DNA of 64,000 nt. Origin: Prauserella marina (lineage in GTDB: Bacteria > Actinomycetota > Actinomycetes > Mycobacteriales > Pseudonocardiaceae). Below are positions 57,983-64,000 of this stretch, piece by piece. The DNA lies in NCBI RefSeq assembly GCF_002240355.1, contig NZ_CP016353.1:2964501-3028500 (forward strand), given 5' to 3'. The notes beneath the pieces were generated by a model that had not been told where the DNA came from, made no database searches, and worked only from the letters and a program-made list of their open reading frames with translations. Position 1 is the stretch's first letter, and each line of letters starts with the position of its first letter. Position numbers and translations under genes: made by a program.

Positions 57983-58043
57983 GAGAAGCAACCTTACCGA
58001 ACGAAAACGCCCGGTTACGCCGGTTCCGGGTTTCCGTGCTCGA

Positions 58044-58805
58044 TCACCGGGGCGCGAGGTGCCCGTAATGCCCGTCGTAGCGCCGGTAGACGACGGCGCC
58101 CCGGCTGGTGGTGCTGTCGAGGAAGAAGGTGAACGGCAGCGCCGTCTCGTCGAGTCTGCCGGCGGCCTCGGCCGGAGTCTGGTGCGGGACGGGATGGACG
58201 TTGACGGTGAGCGGTACGGCGGCCGGTCCCGCCGGAGGCGCCAGCGACGCCAGGCGGGCCAGCTTGTATCCGGTCGGCCCCACCCGGTAGACGACGCTGT
58301 CTTCTCCCGTCTCGCTGTCGGTGAAGAGGTAGAAGTCGTAGTCCATCAGGTCCATCGTGAACGTGGCCTCGCCCGGCGCGCACTCGGTCAGCTCGTAGGT
58401 CTTGTGCCGCACGATCTCCCTGCGCCCGGTGACCTTCGCCGTGGCAGGCCCCAGCGGGGCGGCTCCGTCCCACGGCCTGCCGGTGCGCGGCGCGGTCAGC
58501 ATCGCGATCTGTTCTTTCAGCCTGGCCCGCAGCAGGCCGGCCGCCTCGGTGAAGAACGGCGCCGCCACCTGTGCCCGTACGGGGCGTCCTTCGATCTGGA
58601 GGTTCGCCTGTGCCAGCGCGGGAACGGGCGCGCTCGGTTTGGTGAAGGCGGTGAGTTTGACGCGCGCGGCGTCGAGCCGGGCCGGTAGCCGCCTCGCGAA
58701 CGTCGTGAGCTGTTTCCGCACGTACTCCTTGGCTCCGTCGAGCACCTCCCCGCGCGTGTGCACCACGATTCCGTTCGCCACGCTCGCGTCGCCCTGCCTG
58801 CTCAC
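58044..58805 (-). CDS. Ribosome hibernation factor (S30AE / sigma-54 modulation family) with duplicated C-terminal domain
   Basis: The 253-residue protein starts with an S30AE-like domain (GIVVHTRGEVLDGAKEY) and carries two copies of the hibernation-factor C-terminal module: one around ATFTMDLMDYDFYLFTDSET, then VVYR, and one around ALPFTFFLDSTTSRGAVVYR, then YDGHYG. It should bind ribosomes and limit translation in dormancy, like DATIN (Rv0079) of the mycobacterial DosR regulon. GTG 58805 is preferred over the longer frame from 59030, which is antisense to the neighbouring gene. A DosR-like palindrome lies 65 bases upstream. Confidence 0.83.
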   Translation of the reverse strand: MSRQGDASVANGIVVHTRGEVLDGAKEYVRKQLTTFARRLPARLDAARVKLTAFTKPSAPVPALAQANLQIEGRPVRAQVAAPFFTEAAGLLRARLKEQIAMLTAPRTGRPWDGAAPLGPATAKVTGRREIVRHKTYELTECAPGEATFTMDLMDYDFYLFTDSETGEDSVVYRVGPTGYKLARLASLAPPAGPAAVPLTVNVHPVPHQTPAEAAGRLDETALPFTFFLDSTTSRGAVVYRRYDGHYGHLAPR

Positions 58806-58869
58806 CGCGTCACCACCGCCTTTTTCTGATGTTCCGCCGTGATCATGATGGCCGGTGAAGGTGACGAAC

Positions 58870-58885
58870 AGGGCACAAGGTCCCT
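58870..58885 (-). promoter_or_regulatory. DosR/DevR-like box 1
   Basis: The minus strand reads AGGGACCTTGTGCCCT, an imperfect palindrome resembling GGGACtttnGtCCC DosR/DevR boxes. It is 65 bases upstream of the hibernation-factor start. It shares GGGACCTT and CCCT with box 2. Confidence 0.5.
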
Positions 58886-58897
58886 CGACCGTGCCGG

Positions 58898-59557
58898 TCA
58901 CAGGTCGGGCGCGGGGCTCGGCACACTGCGCGGCCGACCGAGCAGCGGGAGCACGTCCTCGTCGCTGACCGGGGAGAAGTCCCGGTACCAATGGCCGACC
59001 GCGCGCATCCACACCCTCGGGTTGGGACACACGGTGTGATCGGCGTTGTGGGCCAGCTCCTCAAGTACGTCGGCAGGGGCGACGGGCACGGCGAGCACGA
59101 CTCTGCCGGCCTGCCTGCCGCGAAGGACGCGCAGTGCCGCTCTCACCGTCGCGCCGGTGGCGATCGCGTCGTCGACGAGCACAACCGTCCTGCCCGCTAC
59201 GGACAGTGGCGGGAGGTCGCCACGGTAAAGCTCAGTCCTCCGGTCGAGTTCGGCGAGCGCGGTGCGCACGGCGAGGTCCATGTCCTGCCTGCTGAGGCGG
59301 TATTCCCTGAGCAGGTCGGCGTTGGTGACGAGTACGCCGCCCTCACCGACGGCGCCGACGGCCAGTTCCGGCCTTTCCGGCGCGCGGACCCGCTGGACGA
59401 GCAGGACGTCCAGCGCGCAGCCGAGTCCGTCGGCGACCTGCCTGGCGACGACGGCGCCCCCTCGGGGCAGGCCGAGCACGATCGGGTGGTGCGCGGACAG
59501 GTAGCCGAGCCTGCCGGCCAGTTCCCTGCCCGCGTCGGCACGGTTCTCGAATTGCAT
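58898..59557 (-). CDS. Phosphoribosyltransferase-domain protein (Rv0571c-like)
   Basis: The 219-residue type I PRTase-fold protein has the N-terminal flexible-loop region with LGLPRGGAVVARQVAD and the PRPP-binding motif VVLVDDAIATGATVRAAL near residue 125. Relatives in mycobacteria belong to the DosR dormancy regulon and have unknown substrate. ATG 59557 is the first of the domain. A DosR-like palindrome lies 68 bases upstream. Its 3' end is 12 bases from box 1 of the next gene. Confidence 0.87.
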   Translation of the reverse strand: MQFENRADAGRELAGRLGYLSAHHPIVLGLPRGGAVVARQVADGLGCALDVLLVQRVRAPERPELAVGAVGEGGVLVTNADLLREYRLSRQDMDLAVRTALAELDRRTELYRGDLPPLSVAGRTVVLVDDAIATGATVRAALRVLRGRQAGRVVLAVPVAPADVLEELAHNADHTVCPNPRVWMRAVGHWYRDFSPVSDEDVLPLLGRPRSVPSPAPDL

Positions 59558-59624
59558 GGTGCCCGCCTGTCATCGCGCGCGTGTCCCTCGTGCCGATCCT
59601 CGGGTAGTCACCGGCCGGGGTGAA

Positions 59625-59638
59625 GGGTCGAAGGTCCC
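59625..59638 (-). promoter_or_regulatory. DosR/DevR-like box 2
   Basis: The minus strand reads GGGACCTTCGACCC, followed by T. It lies 68 bases upstream of the phosphoribosyltransferase start and 147 bases upstream of the divergent universal stress protein gene, and could serve both. Confidence 0.5.
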
Positions 59639-59784
59639 GCGTCCTGCCTTTGCGTGGCGGTGCGGGCGCCTGTCCTTCAAGGTGGATGGAAAGGGCCGGA
59701 TCCGGAAACGGTGCGGGCGGCCCCGGCGCCGGGTGAGGCCGAGCCCGCGAAGCAGGTGGAGCATTCGAGCGGGGAGTGGAAAAC

Positions 59785-60699
59785 ATGGGTGCTGAGGACG
59801 CGGCGAGCGGAGCGGTCGTCGTCGGAGTCGACGGTTCCGAATCGTCGGGATGGGCGGTGGACTGGGCCGCGGCACTCGCGGCGCAACGCGACCTTCCGGT
59901 GCGGATCGTGCATGCCTACGGGCTCATCGGCAGGTACTACGGTGCCGAGCTCGCCGTCCCGATGAACGTTCTCGAAGCCGTCGACGAGGACGCGCGCGGG
60001 CTCGTGGCGGCGGCCGCCGAGCAGGCGCGCGGGCTGGCACCCGGGGTGGAGGTGACCTCCGAGGTGTTCGACGAGCCGCCGATTCCGTTGCTCAACAAGC
60101 TCTCCGCCGAGGCGAAGATGGTGGTGCTCGGCCAATCCGGTCTCGGTGGCTTCGCGGGGATGCTCGCCGGTTCGACGGCGCTGGGCGTCGCCAGTCACGC
60201 GAGCGCCCCGGTCGCGATAGTACGGAGGAGAGAAGGCGGCGAGCGGCCAGCCGAGGGACCTGTCGTCGTGGGCGTCGACGGCAGCCAGGTCAGCGAGCAG
60301 GCGGTCGCCGTCGCATTCGAGGAGGCGTCGTTCCGGGGCGTGCCGCTCGTCGCGGTGCACGCGTGGATGGACGTCGAGTATCCGATCGGTTTCAACAAGG
60401 CGAGGGAGTATTTCGAGACCGGACCGGTGGAGCAGGAGGAAAACCGGGTGCTCGCCGAACGGCTCGCCGGCTGGCAGGAGAAGTACCCCGACGTGCCTGT
60501 CGAACGGGTCGTGGTGAGGGACAAGCCGCGCAACCAGCTCCTCGACCGGTCCCGCGAGGCCCAGCTCGTCGTGGTCGGCAGCAGGGGAAGGGGCGGCTTC
60601 ACCGGCATGCTGCTCGGCTCCACGAGCCAGGCGTTGTTGCATCACGCGGAGTGTCCTGTCGTCGTCGCGAGGCCGGTGAAAGGCGAACGGGCCGGGTAG
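59785..60699 (+). CDS. Tandem-domain universal stress protein
   Basis: The 304-residue protein has two USP domains (about residues 9-148 and 158-298). Each carries the ATP-binding pattern G-x2-G-x9-G-S/T: GQSGLGGFAGMLAGST in the first and GSRGRGGFTGMLLGST in the second. Both begin with VVVGVDGS. Tandem ATP-binding USPs such as Rv2623 act in hypoxic growth arrest. ATG 59785 follows GGGGAG. It is divergent from the phosphoribosyltransferase gene and is followed after 49 bases by the Rv1733c-like gene. Confidence 0.9.
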   Translation: MGAEDAASGAVVVGVDGSESSGWAVDWAAALAAQRDLPVRIVHAYGLIGRYYGAELAVPMNVLEAVDEDARGLVAAAAEQARGLAPGVEVTSEVFDEPPIPLLNKLSAEAKMVVLGQSGLGGFAGMLAGSTALGVASHASAPVAIVRRREGGERPAEGPVVVGVDGSQVSEQAVAVAFEEASFRGVPLVAVHAWMDVEYPIGFNKAREYFETGPVEQEENRVLAERLAGWQEKYPDVPVERVVVRDKPRNQLLDRSREAQLVVVGSRGRGGFTGMLLGSTSQALLHHAECPVVVARPVKGERAG

Positions 60700-60748
60700 G
60701 CAGGGCCTGAACGATCCGTGCGGGAACGACCAGGAGGAGGCCGGTCCG

Positions 60749-61348
60749 ATGTGGCAGTCGGCGACGTTGCTGGCCAGGTTGTGGCGGCGCATTCACCCCG
60801 GCCGCAACCCGTTGGTCAGGCTGTCCGACAGGGTGGAGAGCGCCGCGCTCGTCGCCGCGGTCGTGATTCCCCTGCTGGCACTGCCGTTCGTCGCGGCGGT
60901 GGGATCGGACAGTTACGCCCGCGAGATCGCGGTGGCACAACAGCAACAACGCACGCGCCACGAGGTGGAGGCGGTGCTGCTCACCGACGCGCCGGCCACG
61001 CAGCGGAACACGGGAACGGCGGGAACGGGGCCGACGGTGTCGGCGCGAGCGGAATGGTCGCTGCCGGACGGGAGCAGGCGCACCGGAATGGTTCCCGCGA
61101 GGGCAGCCGCACCGGCCGGTACGACGGTCGAGATCTGGCTTGACGAGACGGGCAGGCCGGTTCCTCCGCCGATGTCGCGAGGGGTGATCGCCTGGAACGC
61201 CTTCGCGGTGTCACTGACGGTGTGGATCGGTGTCGTGCTGCTGTCCGGGTTGTTGTTCGTGGCACTGCGGCACGCGCTCGATCGCGGCAGGTATCACCGG
61301 TGGCAAAGCGAATGGTCGGCTTTCGACAGGGAGCGCCACGAATCCTGA
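60749..61348 (+). CDS. Rv1733c-like two-helix membrane protein
   Basis: The 199-residue protein has a basic cytoplasmic start (LARLWRRIHPGRNPLVR), a first helix (SAALVAAVVIPLLALPFVAA), an extracytoplasmic domain of about 90 residues and a second helix (AFAVSLTVWIGVVLLSGLLFVAL), with the trailing DRGRYHRWQSEW. This is the layout of mycobacterial Rv1733c, a DosR-regulon antigen of unknown function. AGGAGGAGG precedes the ATG. It is probably co-transcribed with the universal stress protein. Confidence 0.83.
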   Translation: MWQSATLLARLWRRIHPGRNPLVRLSDRVESAALVAAVVIPLLALPFVAAVGSDSYAREIAVAQQQQRTRHEVEAVLLTDAPATQRNTGTAGTGPTVSARAEWSLPDGSRRTGMVPARAAAPAGTTVEIWLDETGRPVPPPMSRGVIAWNAFAVSLTVWIGVVLLSGLLFVALRHALDRGRYHRWQSEWSAFDRERHES

Positions 61349-61419
61349 CCCCAGCGCCGAGTTCCGCATCGCCCACATGCGACCGTCCGGCTGAGCAATG
61401 TGGACAGCTGGTGCGCGCC

Positions 61420-61704
61420 TCAGGGGACGCGTTCGACGGGGGCGGCGAGCCGCGCCCCGCCCAGTTCGGTCTCGATGTCGGCGGCGACGGCGGCCAGTAG
61501 TTCCTCCGTGAGGTCGTTGAGGGCGCGGGCCAGCGCCAGTTCCCCCGCGATCTGGGGAACCCTTGCCACGTCGAGTCCTCGGTAGGCCAGTCCGATGCCG
61601 TCGAAGTGGTTGCCGAGGTCGTCACCGAGCCGGACTCGTGCCCTGGTGGTGCCGTCGTTCTCGTCGAGGACGATGGACATCGTCCATTGAGCGGGGTATG
61701 TCAT
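61420..61704 (-). CDS. DUF1876 protein (Rv1738/Rv2632c-like)
   Basis: The 94-residue protein matches DUF1876: WTMSIVLDENDGTTRARVRL and GIGLAYRGLDVARVPQIAGE, followed by a helix ALARALNDLTEELLAAVAAD. Rv1738 is among the most strongly induced mycobacterial hypoxia genes and structurally resembles hibernation factors. ATG 61704 starts at the family N-terminus; the longer frame adds 23 residues of no match. A DosR-like site lies 55 bases upstream. It converges on the Rv1733c-like gene. Confidence 0.85.
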   Translation of the reverse strand: MTYPAQWTMSIVLDENDGTTRARVRLGDDLGNHFDGIGLAYRGLDVARVPQIAGELALARALNDLTEELLAAVAADIETELGGARLAAPVERVP

Positions 61705-61758
61705 TGTCTCGCCTCCGAATTGCGCATCCACCGTCGCAGCGGGGGAGTGTGCGTTTCT

Positions 61759-61774
61759 AGGGCCGTTTGTCACT
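61759..61774 (+). promoter_or_regulatory. DosR/DevR-like box 3 (weak)
   Basis: AGGGCCGTTTGTCACT matches the consensus derived from boxes 1 and 2 (GGGACCTTnGnCCC) at 11 of 14 compared positions. It lies 55 bases upstream of the DUF1876 start. It is the weakest of the three. Confidence 0.35.
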
Positions 61775-62566
61775 TTCCCCGACGTGGGGGCCGGTGAGGG
61801 GGGCCGGTACGCGGGGGCGGTGAGAAACTCACCTGACCCGGCGGGAGGCGGCCAGTGCGAAACAATGCGGAACCGGGTGCTCGCGGCGCGGAAATGGCGA
61901 AGTGGACAGCGGTACCGAAATAACTGTACACAGTGGACTTAACGAACTCATCGAGAGGATTCGGAGACGTGCGTGTCACGCACCGAAACCGTGATCATTA
62001 TACGCTTCTTCGCGGAAGATCGCCTGTGTCACGCGCGTTGTCACACGTTGAGACGATTTCGCGGACCGGTATTCGTGTTAACACATTTCACCAAGAAGAA
62101 CCCGCCGGTGCGCGACTCGAATGCGCGCGGGCCGGAGGTCAGTGACAAAACTGTTGCGCGTGCCCGGTGAGGAAATAAGATCGTTCCCGGTGAACGCGGT
62201 AGCCGGAATGGCGGGCCTTCTCGGCCCCGGTCGTGGCGTGCGCCGGGCAGGTGGTGCGAAGGGCCGCCCGGTGATCTCGCGGACCGGAAACGCGGTGCGA
62301 GGCCGGGCACCCCGCCGCCGGGAGTTGCCCGAGGTCGCGACGCTGGCTGACAATGGAGGTTTCGATGCTCCGACGATTGGTGCCGTGGCCGAACGGGACG
62401 AGGCGGATCGCATGCAGTCCATGCAGTCGCTCGGCGAGTTGTCACCGCTGGAGGGAGCGCGCACGGCCGGGCGGCCGCCCGAGCGCGCCGCACCACTTGA
62501 CCACACCGCGAACCCACAGGGCGTACTCGCCCTCACCGGATTCCCTGCTTCGTGTTGGAGGCGTGA
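61775..62566. other. Region without recognised gene upstream of hpnC
   Basis: About 790 bases separate the DUF1876 gene region from hpnC. An AT-richer block (61915-62060) contains GTGCGTG-T-CACGCAC, a perfect inverted repeat at 61969-61983, and further GTGTCACG elements at about 62025-62050, suggesting an operator cluster. A plus-strand frame at 62121-62570 is open but matches no family that I know and lacks a clear ribosome-binding site; it is left unassigned. Confidence 0.45.
61969..61983. promoter_or_regulatory. Perfect inverted repeat GTGCGTG-T-CACGCAC
   Basis: Seven-base arms around a single base, in an AT-richer block. The core GTGTCACG recurs at about 62027-62034, and TTGTCACAC occurs at about 62039-62047. 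It may be an operator for whatever transcript starts here, possibly the hopanoid operon 580 bases downstream. Confidence 0.45.
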
Positions 62567-63490
62567 TTGAGACCCGCGGACCAATCCACCTTGGGAGACC
62601 GGGCGGTCTCGGCCGCCGGTGCTCCGGCAGCCGAGACCTTCGAGAGCGCGGATTCCGTGCCCGCGCTGCACGGGGTGCTCGCCAAAGCCCGTAGTGAGAA
62701 CTTTCCCGTCGCCTCCTGGCTGCTGCCCCCGGCCCATCGCGGGCACCTGCTCGCGCTGTACGCCTTCGCCCGGATGGTCGACGACATCGGCGACGAGGCC
62801 GCCGGCGACCGCTTGCGATTGCTCGACGCCGTCTCCGGCGACATCGCGAGGTTGTTCGCGGGTGCGGCTCCCACGACCAAGCTCTACGCCGACCTGGCGG
62901 CCACCGTCCACGAACGGGGGTTGCCGAAGGAACCGTTCGACCGGCTCATCGAGGCCAACCGGCAGGACCAGTCGGTGTGCCGCTACCGCACCTTCGACGA
63001 CCTGCTCGGCTACTGCGCGTTGTCGGCTGATCCGGTCGGCAGACTCGTACTCGGGGTCTTCGGCGCGGACACACCGGACCGGCGGGTGCTGTCCGACCGG
63101 ATCTGCTCGGCGCTACAGGTGCTCGAACACTGCCAGGACGTCGCGGAAGACGTGAGGCAAGGCCGCATCTATCTCCCGCTGGCCGACCTCGATCTGTTCG
63201 GGGTCACCGAAAGTGACCTGTTCGCCGAGCGGGCGGGAAGGCCACTGCGGGCACTGATCGGCTACGAGGTCCAGCGAGCGGTCGCGATGCTCGACGAAGG
63301 AGCGCCACTGGTGGCCACGCTGCGCGGCACGGCGCGGGTCGCCGTCGCCGGTTACGTCGCGGGAGGCAGGGCGACCGCGGTGGCCATCGCCTCGGCCCGG
63401 TTCGACGTGCTCGCCGGGACGCCGAAACCGGCGAAGACCCGTACGGCCGCCGAATGGCTGCGCCTGCTCGGCAAGGGCGGTGACCGGTGA
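62567..63490 (+). CDS. hpnC: Squalene/phytoene synthase-family HpnC
   Basis: The 307-residue prenyl-condensing enzyme has the first aspartate-rich motif ARMVDDIGDEAAGD (near residue 67) and the second region ALQVLEHCQDVAEDVRQGRI (near residue 185). HpnC converts presqualene diphosphate to hydroxysqualene in the three-enzyme HpnCDE route to squalene and hopanoids. TTG 62567 has GGAGG five bases upstream and is the best-supported start. Its TGA overlaps the GTG of hpnD by a GTGA, so the pair is co-translated. Confidence 0.9.
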   Translation: MRPADQSTLGDRAVSAAGAPAAETFESADSVPALHGVLAKARSENFPVASWLLPPAHRGHLLALYAFARMVDDIGDEAAGDRLRLLDAVSGDIARLFAGAAPTTKLYADLAATVHERGLPKEPFDRLIEANRQDQSVCRYRTFDDLLGYCALSADPVGRLVLGVFGADTPDRRVLSDRICSALQVLEHCQDVAEDVRQGRIYLPLADLDLFGVTESDLFAERAGRPLRALIGYEVQRAVAMLDEGAPLVATLRGTARVAVAGYVAGGRATAVAIASARFDVLAGTPKPAKTRTAAEWLRLLGKGGDR

Positions 63491-64000
63491 ATACCGCCGA
63501 AGCCTACGCCGAATGCGAACGCATCACCCGCGGACAAGCGCGCAACTTCTCCTACGGCATCCGGCTGCTGCCCGCTCCGAAGCGCAAAGCACTGTCGGCC
63601 GTGTACGCGTTCGCGAGGCGAATCGACGACATCGGCGACGGCGACCTCCCCAGTGAACAGAAGCTGGAGGCGCTGGAGAACGCGAGGAAACAACTCCACG
63701 ATCTCGGCGGCTCCGGCGACGATCCGGTACTCACCGGGCTTTGGCACGCGGCGTGGCGATTCGAGTTGCCGCTCGGCGCGTTCGACGAACTCATCGAGGG
63801 CTGCACCGCCGACGTAGTAGGCACCAGCTACGAGACGTTCGACGAACTGCGCCACTACTGCCGGTGCGTCGCGGGGTCCATCGGCAGGCTTTCGCTGGCC
63901 GTCTTCGGCTCGCCCGATCGCGCGCGCGACGAGCGGATCGCCGACGATCTCGGGATCGCGTTGCAGCTGACCAACATCCTGCGCGACGTACTTGAGGACA
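63487..64000 (+). CDS. hpnD: Presqualene diphosphate synthase HpnD, 3' end outside window
   Basis: From GTG 63487 the frame is open to the window end, giving 171 codons. It begins AEAYAECERITRGQARNFSY, with the first aspartate-rich motif ARRIDDIGDGD near residue 50 and the second, TNILRDVLED, at the very edge. HpnD condenses two farnesyl diphosphates to presqualene diphosphate. Coupling to hpnC marks the start of a hopanoid operon; hpnE and a squalene-hopene cyclase are expected downstream. Confidence 0.9.
   Translation, partial: MNTAEAYAECERITRGQARNFSYGIRLLPAPKRKALSAVYAFARRIDDIGDGDLPSEQKLEALENARKQLHDLGGSGDDPVLTGLWHAAWRFELPLGAFDELIEGCTADVVGTSYETFDELRHYCRCVAGSIGRLSLAVFGSPDRARDERIADDLGIALQLTNILRDVLED

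Noticed and set aside
57989-58000. GAACGAAAA near the pknG start as a fourth copy of the sulfur-gene palindrome
   Set aside because: Only one half-site matches and there is no inverted partner. The neighbouring gene is not sulfur-related.
62121-62570. Possible gene of 149 codons upstream of hpnC
   Set aside because: No family resemblance, no ribosome-binding site, and its end overlaps the hpnC ribosome site and start. It is left as unassigned sequence.
1-64000. tRNA, rRNA, transposase, integrase or phage genes
   Set aside because: None was recognised on either strand. The repeats present are tandem, not transposon ends with target duplications.

Overview
The window is one contiguous piece of a very GC-rich actinobacterial chromosome. 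Most codons end in G or C, GTG and TTG starts are frequent, and lipobox and Tat-type leaders are present. The family set (PknG with its GlnX/GlnH partners, DUF1876 and Rv1733c-like dormancy proteins, HpnC/HpnD, a fused biotin-dependent carboxylase) points to a non-mycobacterial Mycobacteriales/Pseudonocardiales lineage, most likely Pseudonocardiaceae. The lineage is an inference from gene families, not a measured placement. About 55 genes are supported. I saw no rRNA, tRNA, CRISPR array, transposase or phage gene.

From left to right. A partial ROK protein (1-694) is followed by two overlapping flavin monooxygenases of the DszA/NtaA type (0.8-3.3 kb), an acyltransferase with an SGNH domain (3.4-5.4 kb) and a sulfonate-type ABC transporter (5.4-8.2 kb, minus strand). 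After an FAD protein, a DUF1684 protein and a cupin come cysteine dioxygenase, a rhodanese and an SsuE-like FMN reductase (11.9-13.5 kb), preceded by a short cysteine-containing leader peptide. Together these look like organosulfur uptake and C-S bond chemistry. A LysR / CitMHS / AtuA organic-acid locus follows (13.5-17.6 kb), then mixed oxidoreductases, an alpha-methylacyl-CoA racemase and TetR regulators (17.8-25.7 kb).

At 26.5-28.1 kb a SulP sulfate permease and an alkylsulfatase, pointing away from each other, have both lost their 5' halves and meet at one junction. This looks like a single deletion through a divergent gene pair. A second nitrate/sulfonate/taurine-type ABC transporter with an FAD oxidoreductase and IclR regulator (28.1-33.1 kb) faces a fused carboxylase of about 1,840 residues, an RpiR regulator and a TauE-like exporter (33.4-40.7 kb). 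Then come PoxB, a TetR/DrrAB drug exporter, a DinB protein, a membrane/PPOX fusion, an amino-acid permease, a PQQ-type sugar dehydrogenase under LacI-type operators, and the pknG-glnX-glnH operon, whose PknG lacks the usual rubredoxin segment.

At 58.0-61.7 kb five proteins related to members of the mycobacterial DosR dormancy regulon sit together: a hibernation factor, a phosphoribosyltransferase, a tandem universal stress protein, an Rv1733c-like membrane protein and a DUF1876 protein. Three DosR/DevR-like palindromes lie 55-68 bp upstream of three of them. The window ends in hopanoid genes hpnC and hpnD, the latter cut by the edge.

The most unusual structure is a family of 21-bp tandem repeats, with 40 units in seven intergenic arrays between 18.7 and 48.7 kb. 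The unit carries a GAGT-N5-ACTC inverted repeat, and its period is almost exactly two helical turns. I do not recognise it as a named element.
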